Origin: CATOSP01 sp965237775
GTDB taxonomy: Bacteria > Chloroflexota > Dehalococcoidia > Lucifugimonadales > UBA3495
DNA: 64,000 bases
Direction of reading: 5' to 3'
Assembly (NCBI GenBank): GCA_965237775.1
Contig: OZ250155.1
Span: 3,782,001 to 3,846,000, forward strand
Shown: positions 17,629 through 26,395 of the stretch, piece after piece
Numbering within the stretch: the stretch's first letter is position 1
Layout: each line of letters opens with the position of its first letter
Notes under the pieces: model-generated
What the model was told of the DNA's origin: nothing
The model's input: the letters and a program-made list of their open reading frames with translations, nothing else
Databases searched by the model: none
Position numbers and translations under genes: made by a program

Positions 17629-20198
17629 AGATCACAGTCCCAGAGCTGTGCCTGATCGCGCTAGTAGGTCCTTCGGGGTCCGGCAAGTCCGTTTTCGCCT
17701 CCAAGCACTTCAGACCCACTGAGGTTGTGTCTTCCGACGCCTGCCGTGCGATGGTTGCGGACGACGCCAACGACCAAGCCGCTACTCCCGAGGCATTCGC
17801 GCTGCTAAATTACATCACCGCCACGCGATTGCGGGCCGGACGCCTTACCGTCATCGACGCCACCAACGTTCAACCGGATGCCCGCAAGTCGCTAGTCGGC
17901 CTGGCGCGGGACCATGACTGCCTGCCCGTGGCTATCGTGTTGAACATGCCCGAATCCCTGTGCTTGGCCCGGAACCAAGGACGACCCGACCGGGCGTTTG
18001 GAGCGAGAGTGGTGCGCCGGCAGGCGGAGCAGCTTCGGAGGTCGTTGAGGGGGTTGAGGCGAGAGGGCTTCAGGCACGTCTTCGTGCTTAACTCTCCGGA
18101 AGAGGTGGAGGAGGTCTCCATCGAACGGGCGCCGTTGTGGACCAACCTACAACACGAGCACGGACCATTCGACATCATCGGTGACGTCCATGGTTGCTTC
18201 GAAGAACTGGTGACCCTTTTGGACCGCCTGGGATACCAGGTGGCGGCGCGTGGAGGTGATGCGAGCAAGAGCGGCTATTCAGTAACCCATCCAACCGGGC
18301 GCAAAGCCGTCTTTTTGGGCGACCTGGTAGACCGGGGTCCGGGAGTTGCCAGGGTCATACGGCTGGTAAGGGACATGGTGGGGGACGGGACGGCGTTGTG
18401 CGTGGCGGGCAACCACGAGTCCAAGCTGGTTCGTAAACTCCGTGGGCGAAACGTACAGATATCCCACGGGTTGGCGGAAACTCTCGAACAACTTGAGACG
18501 GAGCCACCTGAATTCCGGGAACAGGCCGTAGCGTTCCTGGACGGGCTGATCAGTCACTATGTACTCGACGACGGCAACCTGGTGGTGGCTCACGCGGGGA
18601 TGAAACCCGAATACCAGGGGCGAGCTTCCGCGCGGGTCCGGGACTTCTGCCTGTACGGGGAGACTACGGGGGAGACCGACGAGTTTGGGCTGCCGGTGCG
18701 CTATAACTGGGCGGCCGAGTACCGGGGCCGCGCCGCGGTGGTATACGGCCATACTCCGGTGGCGGAACCCGCCTGGCTGAACAACACAATCAACATCGAC
18801 ACGGGCTGCGTCTTCGGCGGCAAGCTAACGGCGCTCCGGTACCCTGAGCAAGAACTTGTATCGGTCCCGGCGGCGCGGGTCCACTACGAGCCGGCCAGGC
18901 CGCTGCCGGGACCGCGTCAACCTGGAGAGGTTGCCGAAGCTGCGGATGTACGCGCCGGGAGCCTGCTCGACATAGACGACGTTTCCGGAAAACGCATCGT
19001 AGCAACACGGCTGCGGGGCAACATCACGGTCCGGGAAGAGAACGCGGCGGCTGCGTTGGAAGTGATGAGCCGCTTCGCCCTGGACCCCCGCTGGCTAGTG
19101 TACCTTCCGCCCACCATATCCCCCTGCGAGACCTCAAAACTCCCCGAAATACTTGAGCACCCGGCGGAGGTGTTTAGCTACTTCCGGAATATCGGCGTCT
19201 CAAGCGTGGTCTGCGAGGAAAAGCACATGGGTTCGCGGGCCATCGTCGTCGTTGGCCAGGACGAAGGGGCCGTCGAGCGGCGGTTCGGCATCGCCGGGGA
19301 AGGCATCGGCGCTTGCTACACCCGCACCGGACGGCGTTTCTTTGATGACAGGGCGCTTGAGGCCAGCTTTCTGGAGCGGGTCCGTGGGGCGATAGCCGGC
19401 GCGGGGTTATGGGACGAACTGGGGACCGGTTGGGTGGTGCTGGACTGTGAACTTATGCCCTGGTCCGTCAAGGCCCAGGAGTTGGTCCGGGAGCAATACG
19501 CGGCAGTCGGAGCCGCGGCGCGGACAAGCCTGTCGAACGCCAAGTCTGTTCTCCAGGATACCGAGGCCCGAGGGATTGACACCGGCGAGACCCTGGGACG
19601 CATCGAGGAGAGGCTGCGTCTGGCACAGCTATATAGCAGCGCCTACGCCCGGTACTGCTGGCCCGTGGCGTCCCTGGACGATATCAAACTCGCGCCGTTT
19701 CACGTGCTGGCCAGCGAGGGCCGGGTCCATGCGGATAGGGGCCATACGTGGCATATGGATATGGCCGGGAGATTGTCCCGGTCTGACCCGGCGTTGTTCC
19801 GGGCTACCTCGCATAGATTGGTGGGACTGGACGACGGAGATGAAGCTGAGGCGATCCGTTGGTGGGAGGAACTGACGGGCCAAGGCGGGGAGGGAATGGT
19901 CGTGAAGCCGGTTGAGTTCATCGCTACGGGAAAACGGGGCCTGGTGCAGCCCGCCTTGAAATGCCGGGGACCTGAATACTTGCGTATCATCTACGGCCCT
20001 GAGTACACCTTGCCAGAGAATATAGACCGCCTGAGACGCCGCAACCTTGCCGCCAAGAGGTCTCTGGCCCTGCGGGAATTTGCCCTGGGGATCGAGGGTC
20101 TGCAGCGTTTCGTCGACTGGGAGCCTCTTTACCGGGTGCACGAATGCGCCTTTGCTGTACTGGCCTTGGAAAGCGAGCCGGTTGACCCGAGGCTGTAA
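17625..20198 (+). CDS. pnkp: Polynucleotide kinase-phosphatase/ligase Pnkp, RNA repair
   Basis: An 857-residue three-domain RNA end-healing and sealing enzyme. (1) The 5' kinase has P-loop GPSGSGKS at residues 15-22. (2) The binuclear metallophosphoesterase 2',3' phosphatase has DIIGDVHGCFEEL (~183), GDLVDRGP (~232), GNHES (~262) and VVYGHTPV. (3) The C-terminal ligase-type adenylyltransferase has nucleotidyl motif EEKHMGSRAIVV with the Lys near 533, plus VVLDCELMPWS and MVVKPVEF downstream. The start ATG 17625 overlaps the hen1 stop; the longer frame from 17493 is an artefact. Together with Hen1 this is a complete RNA-repair cassette, thought to counter ribotoxin damage such as cleaved tRNAs. 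Confidence 0.96.
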   Translation: MKITVPELCLIALVGPSGSGKSVFASKHFRPTEVVSSDACRAMVADDANDQAATPEAFALLNYITATRLRAGRLTVIDATNVQPDARKSLVGLARDHDCLPVAIVLNMPESLCLARNQGRPDRAFGARVVRRQAEQLRRSLRGLRREGFRHVFVLNSPEEVEEVSIERAPLWTNLQHEHGPFDIIGDVHGCFEELVTLLDRLGYQVAARGGDASKSGYSVTHPTGRKAVFLGDLVDRGPGVARVIRLVRDMVGDGTALCVAGNHESKLVRKLRGRNVQISHGLAETLEQLETEPPEFREQAVAFLDGLISHYVLDDGNLVVAHAGMKPEYQGRASARVRDFCLYGETTGETDEFGLPVRYNWAAEYRGRAAVVYGHTPVAEPAWLNNTINIDTGCVFGGKLTALRYPEQELVSVPAARVHYEPARPLPGPRQPGEVAEAADVRAGSLLDIDDVSGKRIVATRLRGNITVREENAAAALEVMSRFALDPRWLVYLPPTISPCETSKLPEILEHPAEVFSYFRNIGVSSVVCEEKHMGSRAIVVVGQDEGAVERRFGIAGEGIGACYTRTGRRFFDDRALEASFLERVRGAIAGAGLWDELGTGWVVLDCELMPWSVKAQELVREQYAAVGAAARTSLSNAKSVLQDTEARGIDTGETLGRIEERLRLAQLYSSAYARYCWPVASLDDIKLAPFHVLASEGRVHADRGHTWHMDMAGRLSRSDPALFRATSHRLVGLDDGDEAEAIRWWEELTGQGGEGMVVKPVEFIATGKRGLVQPALKCRGPEYLRIIYGPEYTLPENIDRLRRRNLAAKRSLALREFALGIEGLQRFVDWEPLYRVHECAFAVLALESEPVDPRL

Positions 20199-20259
20199 TC
20201 GCAACCACAGCCTGGGGGCGTCTGTAGAAACAAAGTAAAACTCTTGTGGAGGTCGAGCT

Positions 20260-21075
20260 ATGCCTACCGCCAAAGTGAACGGAGCGGAGATCTACTTTGA
20301 AGAGTCCGGGAGTGGTCCGCCAATCATTCTTTCTCCGGGAGGGCTCCAGGGCGTGGCCAGCAGCTATCACCCGGTGGTTGGCGCCCTGTCCCAGGAACAC
20401 CGGGTGGTGGTCTACGACCGGCGCTTCGGCGGCCAATCCCGCAGTCCCCTGGTGGTGCAGACCTGGGATATGGTCTGCGACGACGTATTCGGACTATTGG
20501 ACGTCCTGGGTATAGAGCAGGCGTATCTCGGCGGCGGCTCTTTTGGAGCTGCCATTTCGCTGGGCTGCGCTTTCCGCCGGCCGGAGCGGGTCCGCGCCAT
20601 CTTCCCCTCCAACATCGCTGGAGGAGCCATCTGCGACGGCTATCTTACGGGGAAGTTGTTCAGGAGCATGGACATGGCGGAGAAGGAGGGTATATCGGCC
20701 GTGGTGGACGCCTTCGACCCCGACGACCGCTTTTCTCCCTTCAGCCCGGAGATAGCCCAGACGGACGCCGAATACCGGAAGACCCTGGAGGCCATGAGCA
20801 CCGAGGATTTCCTGCAAGTGATGCGGGACACCATCTACGACCTTTTCGATGACCCATACCCGACCCTGGGAATGACCGAAAAGGGGCTAAAGAGCATCCG
20901 GGTACCGACGATGGTGATGCCGGGCAATAATGACGTCCATCCCCGGCGGGTGGCCGAGTTGGTCCACCGGTTAGCGCCGAATTGCCGTTGGGCGGAAGTG
21001 CGTCCTCACTCGGAGGAGCCTGAGAAGTATACTAAAAGGGTGCTCGAGTTCCTGGCGACGGTGGAGGCTGGCTGA
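20260..21075 (+). CDS. Alpha/beta hydrolase
   Basis: A 271-residue soluble hydrolase of the alpha/beta fold. The N-terminus VNGAEIYFEESGSGPPIILSPG carries the oxyanion-hole region. The nucleophile elbow is GGGSFGAA (Ser ~94), the acid region VMPGNNDVHP and the probable catalytic His in VRPHSEEPEKY. It starts at ATG 20260 after TGGAGG. It lies 61 bp downstream of pnkp but is of a different functional type; it may be cotranscribed. An 11-bp perfect-stem hairpin follows at 21161-21192. The substrate cannot be inferred; esterase or C-C hydrolase are both possible. Confidence 0.88.
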   Translation: MPTAKVNGAEIYFEESGSGPPIILSPGGLQGVASSYHPVVGALSQEHRVVVYDRRFGGQSRSPLVVQTWDMVCDDVFGLLDVLGIEQAYLGGGSFGAAISLGCAFRRPERVRAIFPSNIAGGAICDGYLTGKLFRSMDMAEKEGISAVVDAFDPDDRFSPFSPEIAQTDAEYRKTLEAMSTEDFLQVMRDTIYDLFDDPYPTLGMTEKGLKSIRVPTMVMPGNNDVHPRRVAELVHRLAPNCRWAEVRPHSEEPEKYTKRVLEFLATVEAG

Positions 21076-21160
21076 TCAACGCGGGCTACCCGCAAGGGCA
21101 GGGCCTTTCGTTTGTCATTGCGTTAGCCGGCGGCGGTATAACCCACTTCGGAAAGGGGGA

Positions 21161-21192
21161 GGGGAGTCAACAGCGTCGGCGGTTGACTCCCC
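21161..21192. terminator. Hairpin between convergent genes, probable bidirectional terminator
   Basis: A perfect 11-bp stem, ggggagtcaac (21161-21171) and gttgactcccc (21182-21192), with a 10-nt loop. It is placed between the stop of the alpha/beta hydrolase (21075) and the stop of the convergent minus-strand gene (21205). No long T-run follows on either strand. Confidence 0.6.
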
Positions 21193-21204
21193 AAGTCGAC
21201 GAGA

Positions 21205-21696
21205 CTACCGCAGCGGGACCGGCGGTCGCCAGTCGAGGAGTGAAATCCTACAGGTCATGGTGCGTGTGACGCCGTCGACCATGATCGCCAATGGGGCTGT
21301 TGCCCATTCGACTTTCTCCAGTTCCGCCTCCAGAGTGTTCGGCTCAACCCGTGTGGCTGGGTAATCCCGGCGCCAGCGTGCGAAATGTGCCCGGTCGATG
21401 TGAGTGCGACCATTCAGCAAGAAGGGACGCAACCGGTCGTCCTGGAACGCCGGGTATTCCAACCGAGGATGCATGGCTGGATACCCGGCCAGCCACGTCT
21501 CGGCATGGTCGCGAGTCCACTGCGGGATGCGCCGCATGTCGTATACGGTAGAGGCCCGAACTATTGCTAAAACCACCGAGTTCCACGCGTCCGCCCCTGG
21601 GTTGGGGACTTGATAGCCGCCTCCGGCGTGCCATCCCTCGTTGAAATTCCGCCAAGTCCAGATATCGTCCACCCGGATCGTCCCGGTCTCGGTCAC
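21205..21696 (-). CDS. Hypothetical protein, probably 5'-truncated
   Basis: 163 residues from a GTG at 21696; the frame stays open upstream to a TGA near 21761 with no ATG (residues GIRQIIWYYGNRSVWAFV precede the GTG). Composition is protein-like and Trp-rich (DDIWTWRNFNEGWHAGGGY, RIPQWTRDHAETWLAGYP). I recognise no family. The absence of a plausible start suggests that the N-terminus is lost. Possible lineage-specific gene of low confidence. Confidence 0.4.
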   Translation of the reverse strand: MTETGTIRVDDIWTWRNFNEGWHAGGGYQVPNPGADAWNSVVLAIVRASTVYDMRRIPQWTRDHAETWLAGYPAMHPRLEYPAFQDDRLRPFLLNGRTHIDRAHFARWRRDYPATRVEPNTLEAELEKVEWATAPLAIMVDGVTRTMTCRISLLDWRPPVPLR

Positions 21697-21759
21697 GAAG
21701 GCCCAGACGCTTCTATTACCGTAGTACCAAATGATCTGGCGTATCCCGACCCCGAACGT

Positions 21760-21993
21760 TCAGCTTAACTTCAGCAGCACTTCTATGCTCGTCATTCCCT
21801 CTAGGTTTTCTGTTTCGGAAAATCCGTAGTTCTTGGTAGCAATATATTCGCCGAGGTCCACATGCAAGTAACGGAGGCATTTCACGAGAGCCTCCACATA
21901 CTCAGCAACCACCATCCGGTCGTCCCCAGGCAAGATGGGGTGTGCGAACTGCCTGTCATGAAAGTCCGTGCCGAAGGCCTCACTGATTCGCAT
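21760..21993 (-). CDS. Small hypothetical protein, uncertain
   Basis: 77 residues (MRISEAFGTDFHDRQF... ending VLLKLS). The frame is helical and protein-like with no known motif. It overlaps the beginning of a plus-strand frame (21862-22557), of which only the later half looks convincing, so both may be real if the plus-strand start is near 22021. Confidence 0.3.
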   Translation of the reverse strand: MRISEAFGTDFHDRQFAHPILPGDDRMVVAEYVEALVKCLRYLHVDLGEYIATKNYGFSETENLEGMTSIEVLLKLS

Positions 21994-22020
21994 AGAAGCG
22001 CACAGATCATTATAGATATG

Positions 22021-22557
22021 AACGACGACTGCTCGGTAACAGTGCAGAAGGCGGAATTTAGCGCGGAGGCCCTAGATGACCCGACTCACGACGACGGTGG
22101 AACCGAGGGCAGGATAGAAGAATATGGGTCGAGTACGACAAGTCATTCCCGGCATGGCATAGGAGCCACGTCGCAGGAGTATCGAGGGGGCGCCCGGTCC
22201 TCATTACGAGATTTCCTCGACATTGACCTTACGCGGACGACCTCGTTTATGCATTACTACGACTACGGCAATACAGTTGGCGGAGGCCATGACAGGAGCA
22301 CGCGTTGTCGGGTCTTCCCCGATGGGTGGTTTATGATATCGTGCTATTATACTTGGTCACCTTCGGGCCCTTCGTCAGTATATGTGCAGAGCGAGGGTGA
22401 CTTTGATCATCATCTCGTCCCCAATTCCGAGCACTGGCAGAGTACCATTTTCGAGGCATCGCCCGGGACTTGGAGTTTCGAGTGTGACCACGACGGTGAT
22501 CCCCCGGGCCCGTTGCATTGGAATTGCGCTGGCGACAGGTATCGTACTCCCTTTTGA
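22021..22557 (+). CDS. Hypothetical protein, aromatic-rich C-terminal half
   Basis: The convincing part is the C-terminal ~110 residues: TTSFMHYYDYGNTVGGGHD, RVFPDGWFMISCYYTW, then SVYVQSEGDFDHHL and WSFECDHDGDPPGPLHW. These look like a beta-rich extracellular domain with paired Cys. The frame is open back to 21862; I place the start at ATG 22021 because the preceding part overlaps an opposite-strand frame. No signal peptide is seen, so the true N-terminus may be lost. It lies 23 bp before the membrane protein at 22581, and the two may form an operon. Confidence 0.4.
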   Translation, partial: NDDCSVTVQKAEFSAEALDDPTHDDGGTEGRIEEYGSSTTSHSRHGIGATSQEYRGGARSSLRDFLDIDLTRTTSFMHYYDYGNTVGGGHDRSTRCRVFPDGWFMISCYYTWSPSGPSSVYVQSEGDFDHHLVPNSEHWQSTIFEASPGTWSFECDHDGDPPGPLHWNCAGDRYRTPF

Positions 22558-22916
22558 TCTGAGGAGACGGGCTGTCTGAAATGGGCAATGGGGGTCTACC
22601 CACCGTTGCCACGGTGGCGGGGCTATTTGCTCTTGGAGTCTCAGGTCTCCTCTTGCTGCTGGCTCCGCTTGATAACGACCACCCCGGTGTGAGCCTCGGT
22701 AGCACTTTCTTATATGTTCTGATTGGGTTACCCGGAGCGGCCAGCGGCTTCTGTATCAGATGGAGTTGCACAAAAGGTCGCTCCCTTCTTTTTGCAATAG
22801 CGGCCTCGGTACTCCTGGTAGCTCATATATTGCTGATTATTCCCGTGTACTTGGGAATGGCCCACCTTTACGGGCCAGCAACTCTAGTGCTATTGGTTCT
22901 TTGCGTATGGAATCTA

Positions 22917-24161
22917 GTACTCAGTCAACTTAGGCTTGGGATTTGTTTAAGAAAGGGGCCAATTGAGCTATCCTGGCTGGTGGGAAGTGTTGATGGCGGG
23001 GGTGGCAGTGATGGTCAGGGACAAATACGCGGTGCAGCTGGCACAGGAACAACGGGAAGAGCTCCAACGACTGGTCCGGGTTGGCAAAAACTCAGCCCGA
23101 GTGACCGCTAGAGCGCGGATTCTCCTAAAGAGCGGCGACGGTTGGGCCGCGCCCCAAGTGGCCGAAGCTTTGGATGTGGCCCTGAGCACGGTATACCGGG
23201 TCAAGCAGCGCTTTGCCGAAGAAGGGTTGGAGAAGGTTTTGCGGGACCGTCCCCAGGCCAACCGGCCCCGGAAGCTGGACGATCGGGGCGAAGCCCACCT
23301 CATCGCCCTGGCCTGCAGCCCAGCGCCGGAGGGGCACAGCCACTGGACTTTGCGGCTGTTGGCCGGGAAGGTGGTGGAGTTGGGGTTGGCGCCCTCCATG
23401 TCCCATGAGGGAATCCGAAAGCGTCTCAAAAAAACGCTCTCAAGCCGTGGCAGAAGAAGGAGTGGTGCATTCCCAAGGTGAGCGCGGAATTTGTGGCCAA
23501 CATGGAGGATGTCCTGGACCTGTACGCCGAACCTCATGATCCCCAACGTCCGGTGGTCTGCTTTGACGAGACATCCACCCAGTTGCTGGCCGAGACCCGG
23601 CCGCCGCTCCCGCCCCGGCCGGGACGTCCGCTGCGGCAGGACTACGAATACCGCAGGGAGGGTACCCGCAACCTCTTCTTGGCCTGTGAGCCGTTGGCGG
23701 GCTGGCGGCATGTGGCAGTGACCGAGCGGCGCACGATGCAAGACTTCGCCCGCCGGATGCGCTGGCTGGTGGATGAAGCCTACCCCGAAGCCGAGGTGGT
23801 AAGGGTCGTCTTGGACAATCTGAACACCCATCGCCGGGCATCGCTGTACGAGACTTTCCCGGCTGAGGAAGCCCGGAGGATTGCCAGGCGGCTGGAGTTC
23901 CACTACACCCCCAAGCACGGGAGTTGGCTGAATCCTGTCCTGAGCTTGTCGAAGGGATGGCGGAGATCGAGTTCAGCGTGCTGTCCCGCTCCTGCCTGAA
24001 GCAGCGGCTCTCCGGCGAGGAGGCCCTAAGGAGGGAAGTGGACGCCCTGGTCACGGAGCGCAACAACGCCAGAGCCACCATCAACTGGCGCTTCAACACC
24101 CGGGACGCACGAACCAAACTTCACCGCCTTTACCCTTCCGATTTTACCGTTGACTGAGTAC
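22917..24161 (+). mobile_element. IS630-family element, copy B (1245 bp)
   Basis: The inverted ends gtactcagtcaac (22917-22929) and gttgactgagtac (24149-24161) are flanked by the TA duplication (22915-22916, 24162-24163). The insertion site reads CTAG, the target known for IS630. It has the same length and ends as copy C at 36621-37865, and its sequence is close to identical, so both derive from one recent source. Confidence 0.95.
22993..24157 (+). pseudogene. IS630 transposase (copy B): A7 frameshift site plus a 23-bp repeat insertion
   Basis: ORF A (22993-23481) is the helix-turn-helix part. At the run AAAAAAA (23428-23434) a -1 shift leads to NALKPWQKKEWCIPKVSAEFV and the catalytic part with VVCFDETSTQLL, VRVVLDNLNTHR and SWLN...AEIEFSVL (D, D, E). 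Between SWLN and MAEIE lie 23 extra bases containing tcctgagcttgtcgaagg, a dispersed-repeat core. They break the frame again and move the catalytic Glu out of frame. The first shift may be programmed; the second should abolish activity. The same two features are present in copy C. Confidence 0.88.
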
Positions 24162-24227
24162 TAGTCCGTATAGCGGTTGAACATTTGAGGCATCGGAAAG
24201 CGGATGCCACCACCCATCGACGTGGTT

Positions 24228-24440
24228 GATCCCTGGCGGAAAGGCCGACACCGTTGACTTGGTCAACGTCGCGATCCAACCCACTCGCCGAGGTCAGGCG
24301 TTGTGACCCGCATGATGCTCCACCAAATTAACGATGTTCACGAGTGCGGCAAACCCCTGGCCCGCCTCTTGGCCCCCAGCGCCGCCAACTTCATCACCGG
24401 CCAGACCTTAAGCGTTAGCGGCGGCTACACGGTGACATAG
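24228..24440 (+). pseudogene. GNAT (Eis-like) :: SDR chimeric fragment, copy 1
   Basis: The first part reads, with damage, as an acetyltransferase acetyl-CoA site (compare VGVANVAVQTTHRGQG in copy 2), then MTRMMLHQINDVHECGKPLA as in Eis-like GNATs. It passes without a gap into LAPSAANFITGQTLSVSGGY, the C-terminus of a short-chain dehydrogenase, ending VT and TAG at 24438-24440. The two families are unrelated, so this is a recombination product. The same join appears at 27846-28059, so the chimera was duplicated after it formed. Confidence 0.65.
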
Positions 24441-24503
24441 GAGGCAACCCGCTGTCACCGCCCGCCTAAACATACGCTACACCTATAGCCAATTACGCGC
24501 CTT

Positions 24504-24533
24504 TTGACATCCCATTCGTGCCTATCTTATATT
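24504..24533 (+). promoter_or_regulatory. Sigma70-like promoter in a duplicated block (orphan copy)
   Basis: TTGACA at 24504-24509 and TATATT at 24528-24533 with an 18-bp spacer (17 to TTATAT). A ~55-bp block around it is identical to 29868 onward, upstream of the binding-protein gene. In this location no intact gene follows in the next 500 bp. Confidence 0.4.
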
Positions 24534-24760
24534 GCTGGACACCTTCGATGCCGGGCGGACGGTTCAGGAAATGGTCAACACGCCTGAGGGTAGCCGTGGA
24601 GGAAGAGTGGATCACATAGAGTCACCGGCCTCGGGCTAGATTTCCCGTCACGGTAGTGACGGATGTGATGGTTTCCTACTGGCAATATCAATATAGATTT
24701 GGTCCAGGGCCCGGTGTCTCTGTTAGGAAAGACCGACGTTAGCGAGGGAATTCGCTTCTA

Positions 24761-25096
24761 TCAACCCCGTTGACGCGCCTCTCGGTCTGCGCGCAGTGGA
24801 CATGCAAGATGCCGGAACTCCAGGGACATTCCAGGGTTATCCTTTCGTCGGGAAGGCTGTTCACCAGATCGCCCAGCAGTCTGGCTGGGACGGTGAGAGC
24901 CCCCCTCTTCATGGACGTCGGCGCCGGTCCAGCAAGTCAGGCCCATGGTCAGATTGGTGGCGGATAATTTAAGCTTCGGGCCGTCACTCTCGATCAGAAC
25001 GTTCTTAGTGACCGGAGGGGCCGTCTGGTGGGAGATCACCCGGCCAGCCATACCCAGCCCACGGCGCAGGTCCTCTTTCGAGCAGGAAATCTTCAC
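24761..25096 (-). pseudogene. dnaN: DNA polymerase III beta clamp (dnaN), 5' fragment
   Basis: The minus-strand start (GTG 25096) reads MKISCSKEDLRRGLGMAGR, VTKNVLIESDGPKLKLSATN and LTMGLTCWTGADVHEEG, the N-terminal domain of a bacterial sliding clamp. After VHEEG the frame shifts by one base to ALTVPARLLGDLVNSLPDER and ITLECP, then clamp-like sequence is lost. About 110 of the usual ~370 residues remain. A cell needs one intact dnaN elsewhere, so this is a decayed second copy or a truncated duplicate. Confidence 0.75.
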
Positions 25097-25174
25097 TTGG
25101 TTCCTCGCCTGAGTGTCGGAATTAAAAGAGGGCGCACGACCGCGCCCCCAGTTATGATTGGTTTGGGAACCAGC

Positions 25175-26395
25175 TTACCAGTCGTTATCGTCCATCTGGA
25201 ACCTGTTCCAGACGTCGGTCCCGGGCGCCGTGAAGGCGTTGGTCATGACGTGGCCCGGCAGCGGGTAACCCGGGTTCGGCGACTCGGGTGCGGCCCGTAG
25301 GGATAGTCTCCCGTCGGTCAGGAATTGACCGTTGGGCTCTGGAATTCTACCCTCTATAATCCGGTCATACGCCCCAACTATTCTGCCTCCGGCGAAGGTT
25401 TTTATTACGAACATGTCATCGCTAACAGGAGGATCACGCGGGATCAGGCCTTTCACCATGAGCTGGCGGTCGTCGGGAACAATGTACCCTGGGGCGTCCC
25501 AGTGGGCAATTTTCGGCCTAAAGCTGTAGATGCCGGGCTGGGTCACGTCCGATTCATAGACCTGGACCACCACCGGGCCGATGATCCGGTGCTGCATGTA
25601 GTCGGTGTTGTGCCAGTAGTTCGGGAATAGCTGCCCTTGCGTCTCATCGTCGATGCCTCCCTGTGAAGGCGTGTACGAGTGAGATTTGTGCTGGTCACTC
25701 TGCAGATCATCTTCGAAACGGATCAACCACCGGTTCGGGTCCTCGAACGCCGCCCAGCGGTTCTGGAACGATGCAACGAATGAAACCGCGAGGTATGTGG
25801 GAGTGGGTTCCTGTCCCGGCAGAGTCAGGGGCAGTACCGTCTCGCTGTAGGAAGTGACCTTCACTATGGGCAGTTGCGGATGAGCAAACTCCCAGTAGGT
25901 CTCGGGGACGCTGAAAGTGTCCTCTTAAGGTCTATTGTTATACGCCCGAGTCTCTGCGATACGGGTGTACGGAGGTAGTCGCCTAGCTGCCAGTCCATCT
26001 CTTCCATGCCAGGATCGACTTTCCACAGGAGCGGATGGCTCTCTACTCCGGGGAACTGAGCATCTTTCAGTATTTTCGTTATGCCGTCGGCCAGGACACC
26101 CCGGGTTGAGTTGTTGCCGAACCAGCGCGGCCCGAATTCGATGCATCTGTAAGCGGGAGATATTGCCTGCGTAACCTCCGTCTCATAACTCGCGGCGAAG
26201 TCCCCGGTCGAAATGGGTTCAAACCAGGGGTTGTATATGAAGTTACTGATCCCATCTCTGGGAACGAATTCCAAAATGGAATGAGAACGCCACACGGGAA
26301 AAGATTCAATTGCGGTACCGAGCCGCAAGTCGGGGACGTGGCCCGACAGTGGGGGTTCCAGCTGTGGGTAACGACAGCAGGTGCCCGCTGTCGCG
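25175..26395 (-). pseudogene. Unknown ~400-residue protein split by a frameshift
   Basis: Two frames read as one protein. The N-terminal part (upstream of 26328 open to ~26395, ending near 25930) includes VWRSHSILEFVPRDG, EFGPRWFGNNSTRG and VDPGMEEMDWQLGDYL. The C-terminal part (25175-25864) includes LTLPGQEPTPTYLAVSFVA and MVKGLIPRDPPVSDDMFVI. The sequence FSVPETYWEFAHPQLPIVKV bridges them in the second frame, so one indel lies near 25920-25935. The N-terminus appears cut where the exonuclease-helicase pseudogene begins. No family recognised. Confidence 0.5.

Larger units (their letters stand above)
22581..24226 (+). pseudogene. Membrane protein gene interrupted near its 3' end by IS630 copy B
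   Basis: The coding pieces are 22581-22916 and 24164-24226. The first encodes ~112 residues with four hydrophobic segments (LPTVATVAGLFALGVSGLLL, STFLYVLIGLPGAASGF, LLFAIAASVLLVAHILLIIP, GPATLVLLVLCVWNLV). Removing the IS and one TA restores a continuous frame through CVWNLV-RIAVEHLRHRK to a TGA at about 24224. The protein family is unknown. The disrupted gene as it stands runs on into IS630 sequence. Confidence 0.5.

Noticed and set aside
22968..23918. 316-codon frame opposite IS630 copy B (also 36864-37814)
   Set aside because: Antisense to the transposase, Arg/Ser/Pro-rich composition, no ribosome site.
24761..24967. Plus-strand short frame over the dnaN fragment
   Set aside because: Antisense to recognisable clamp sequence.
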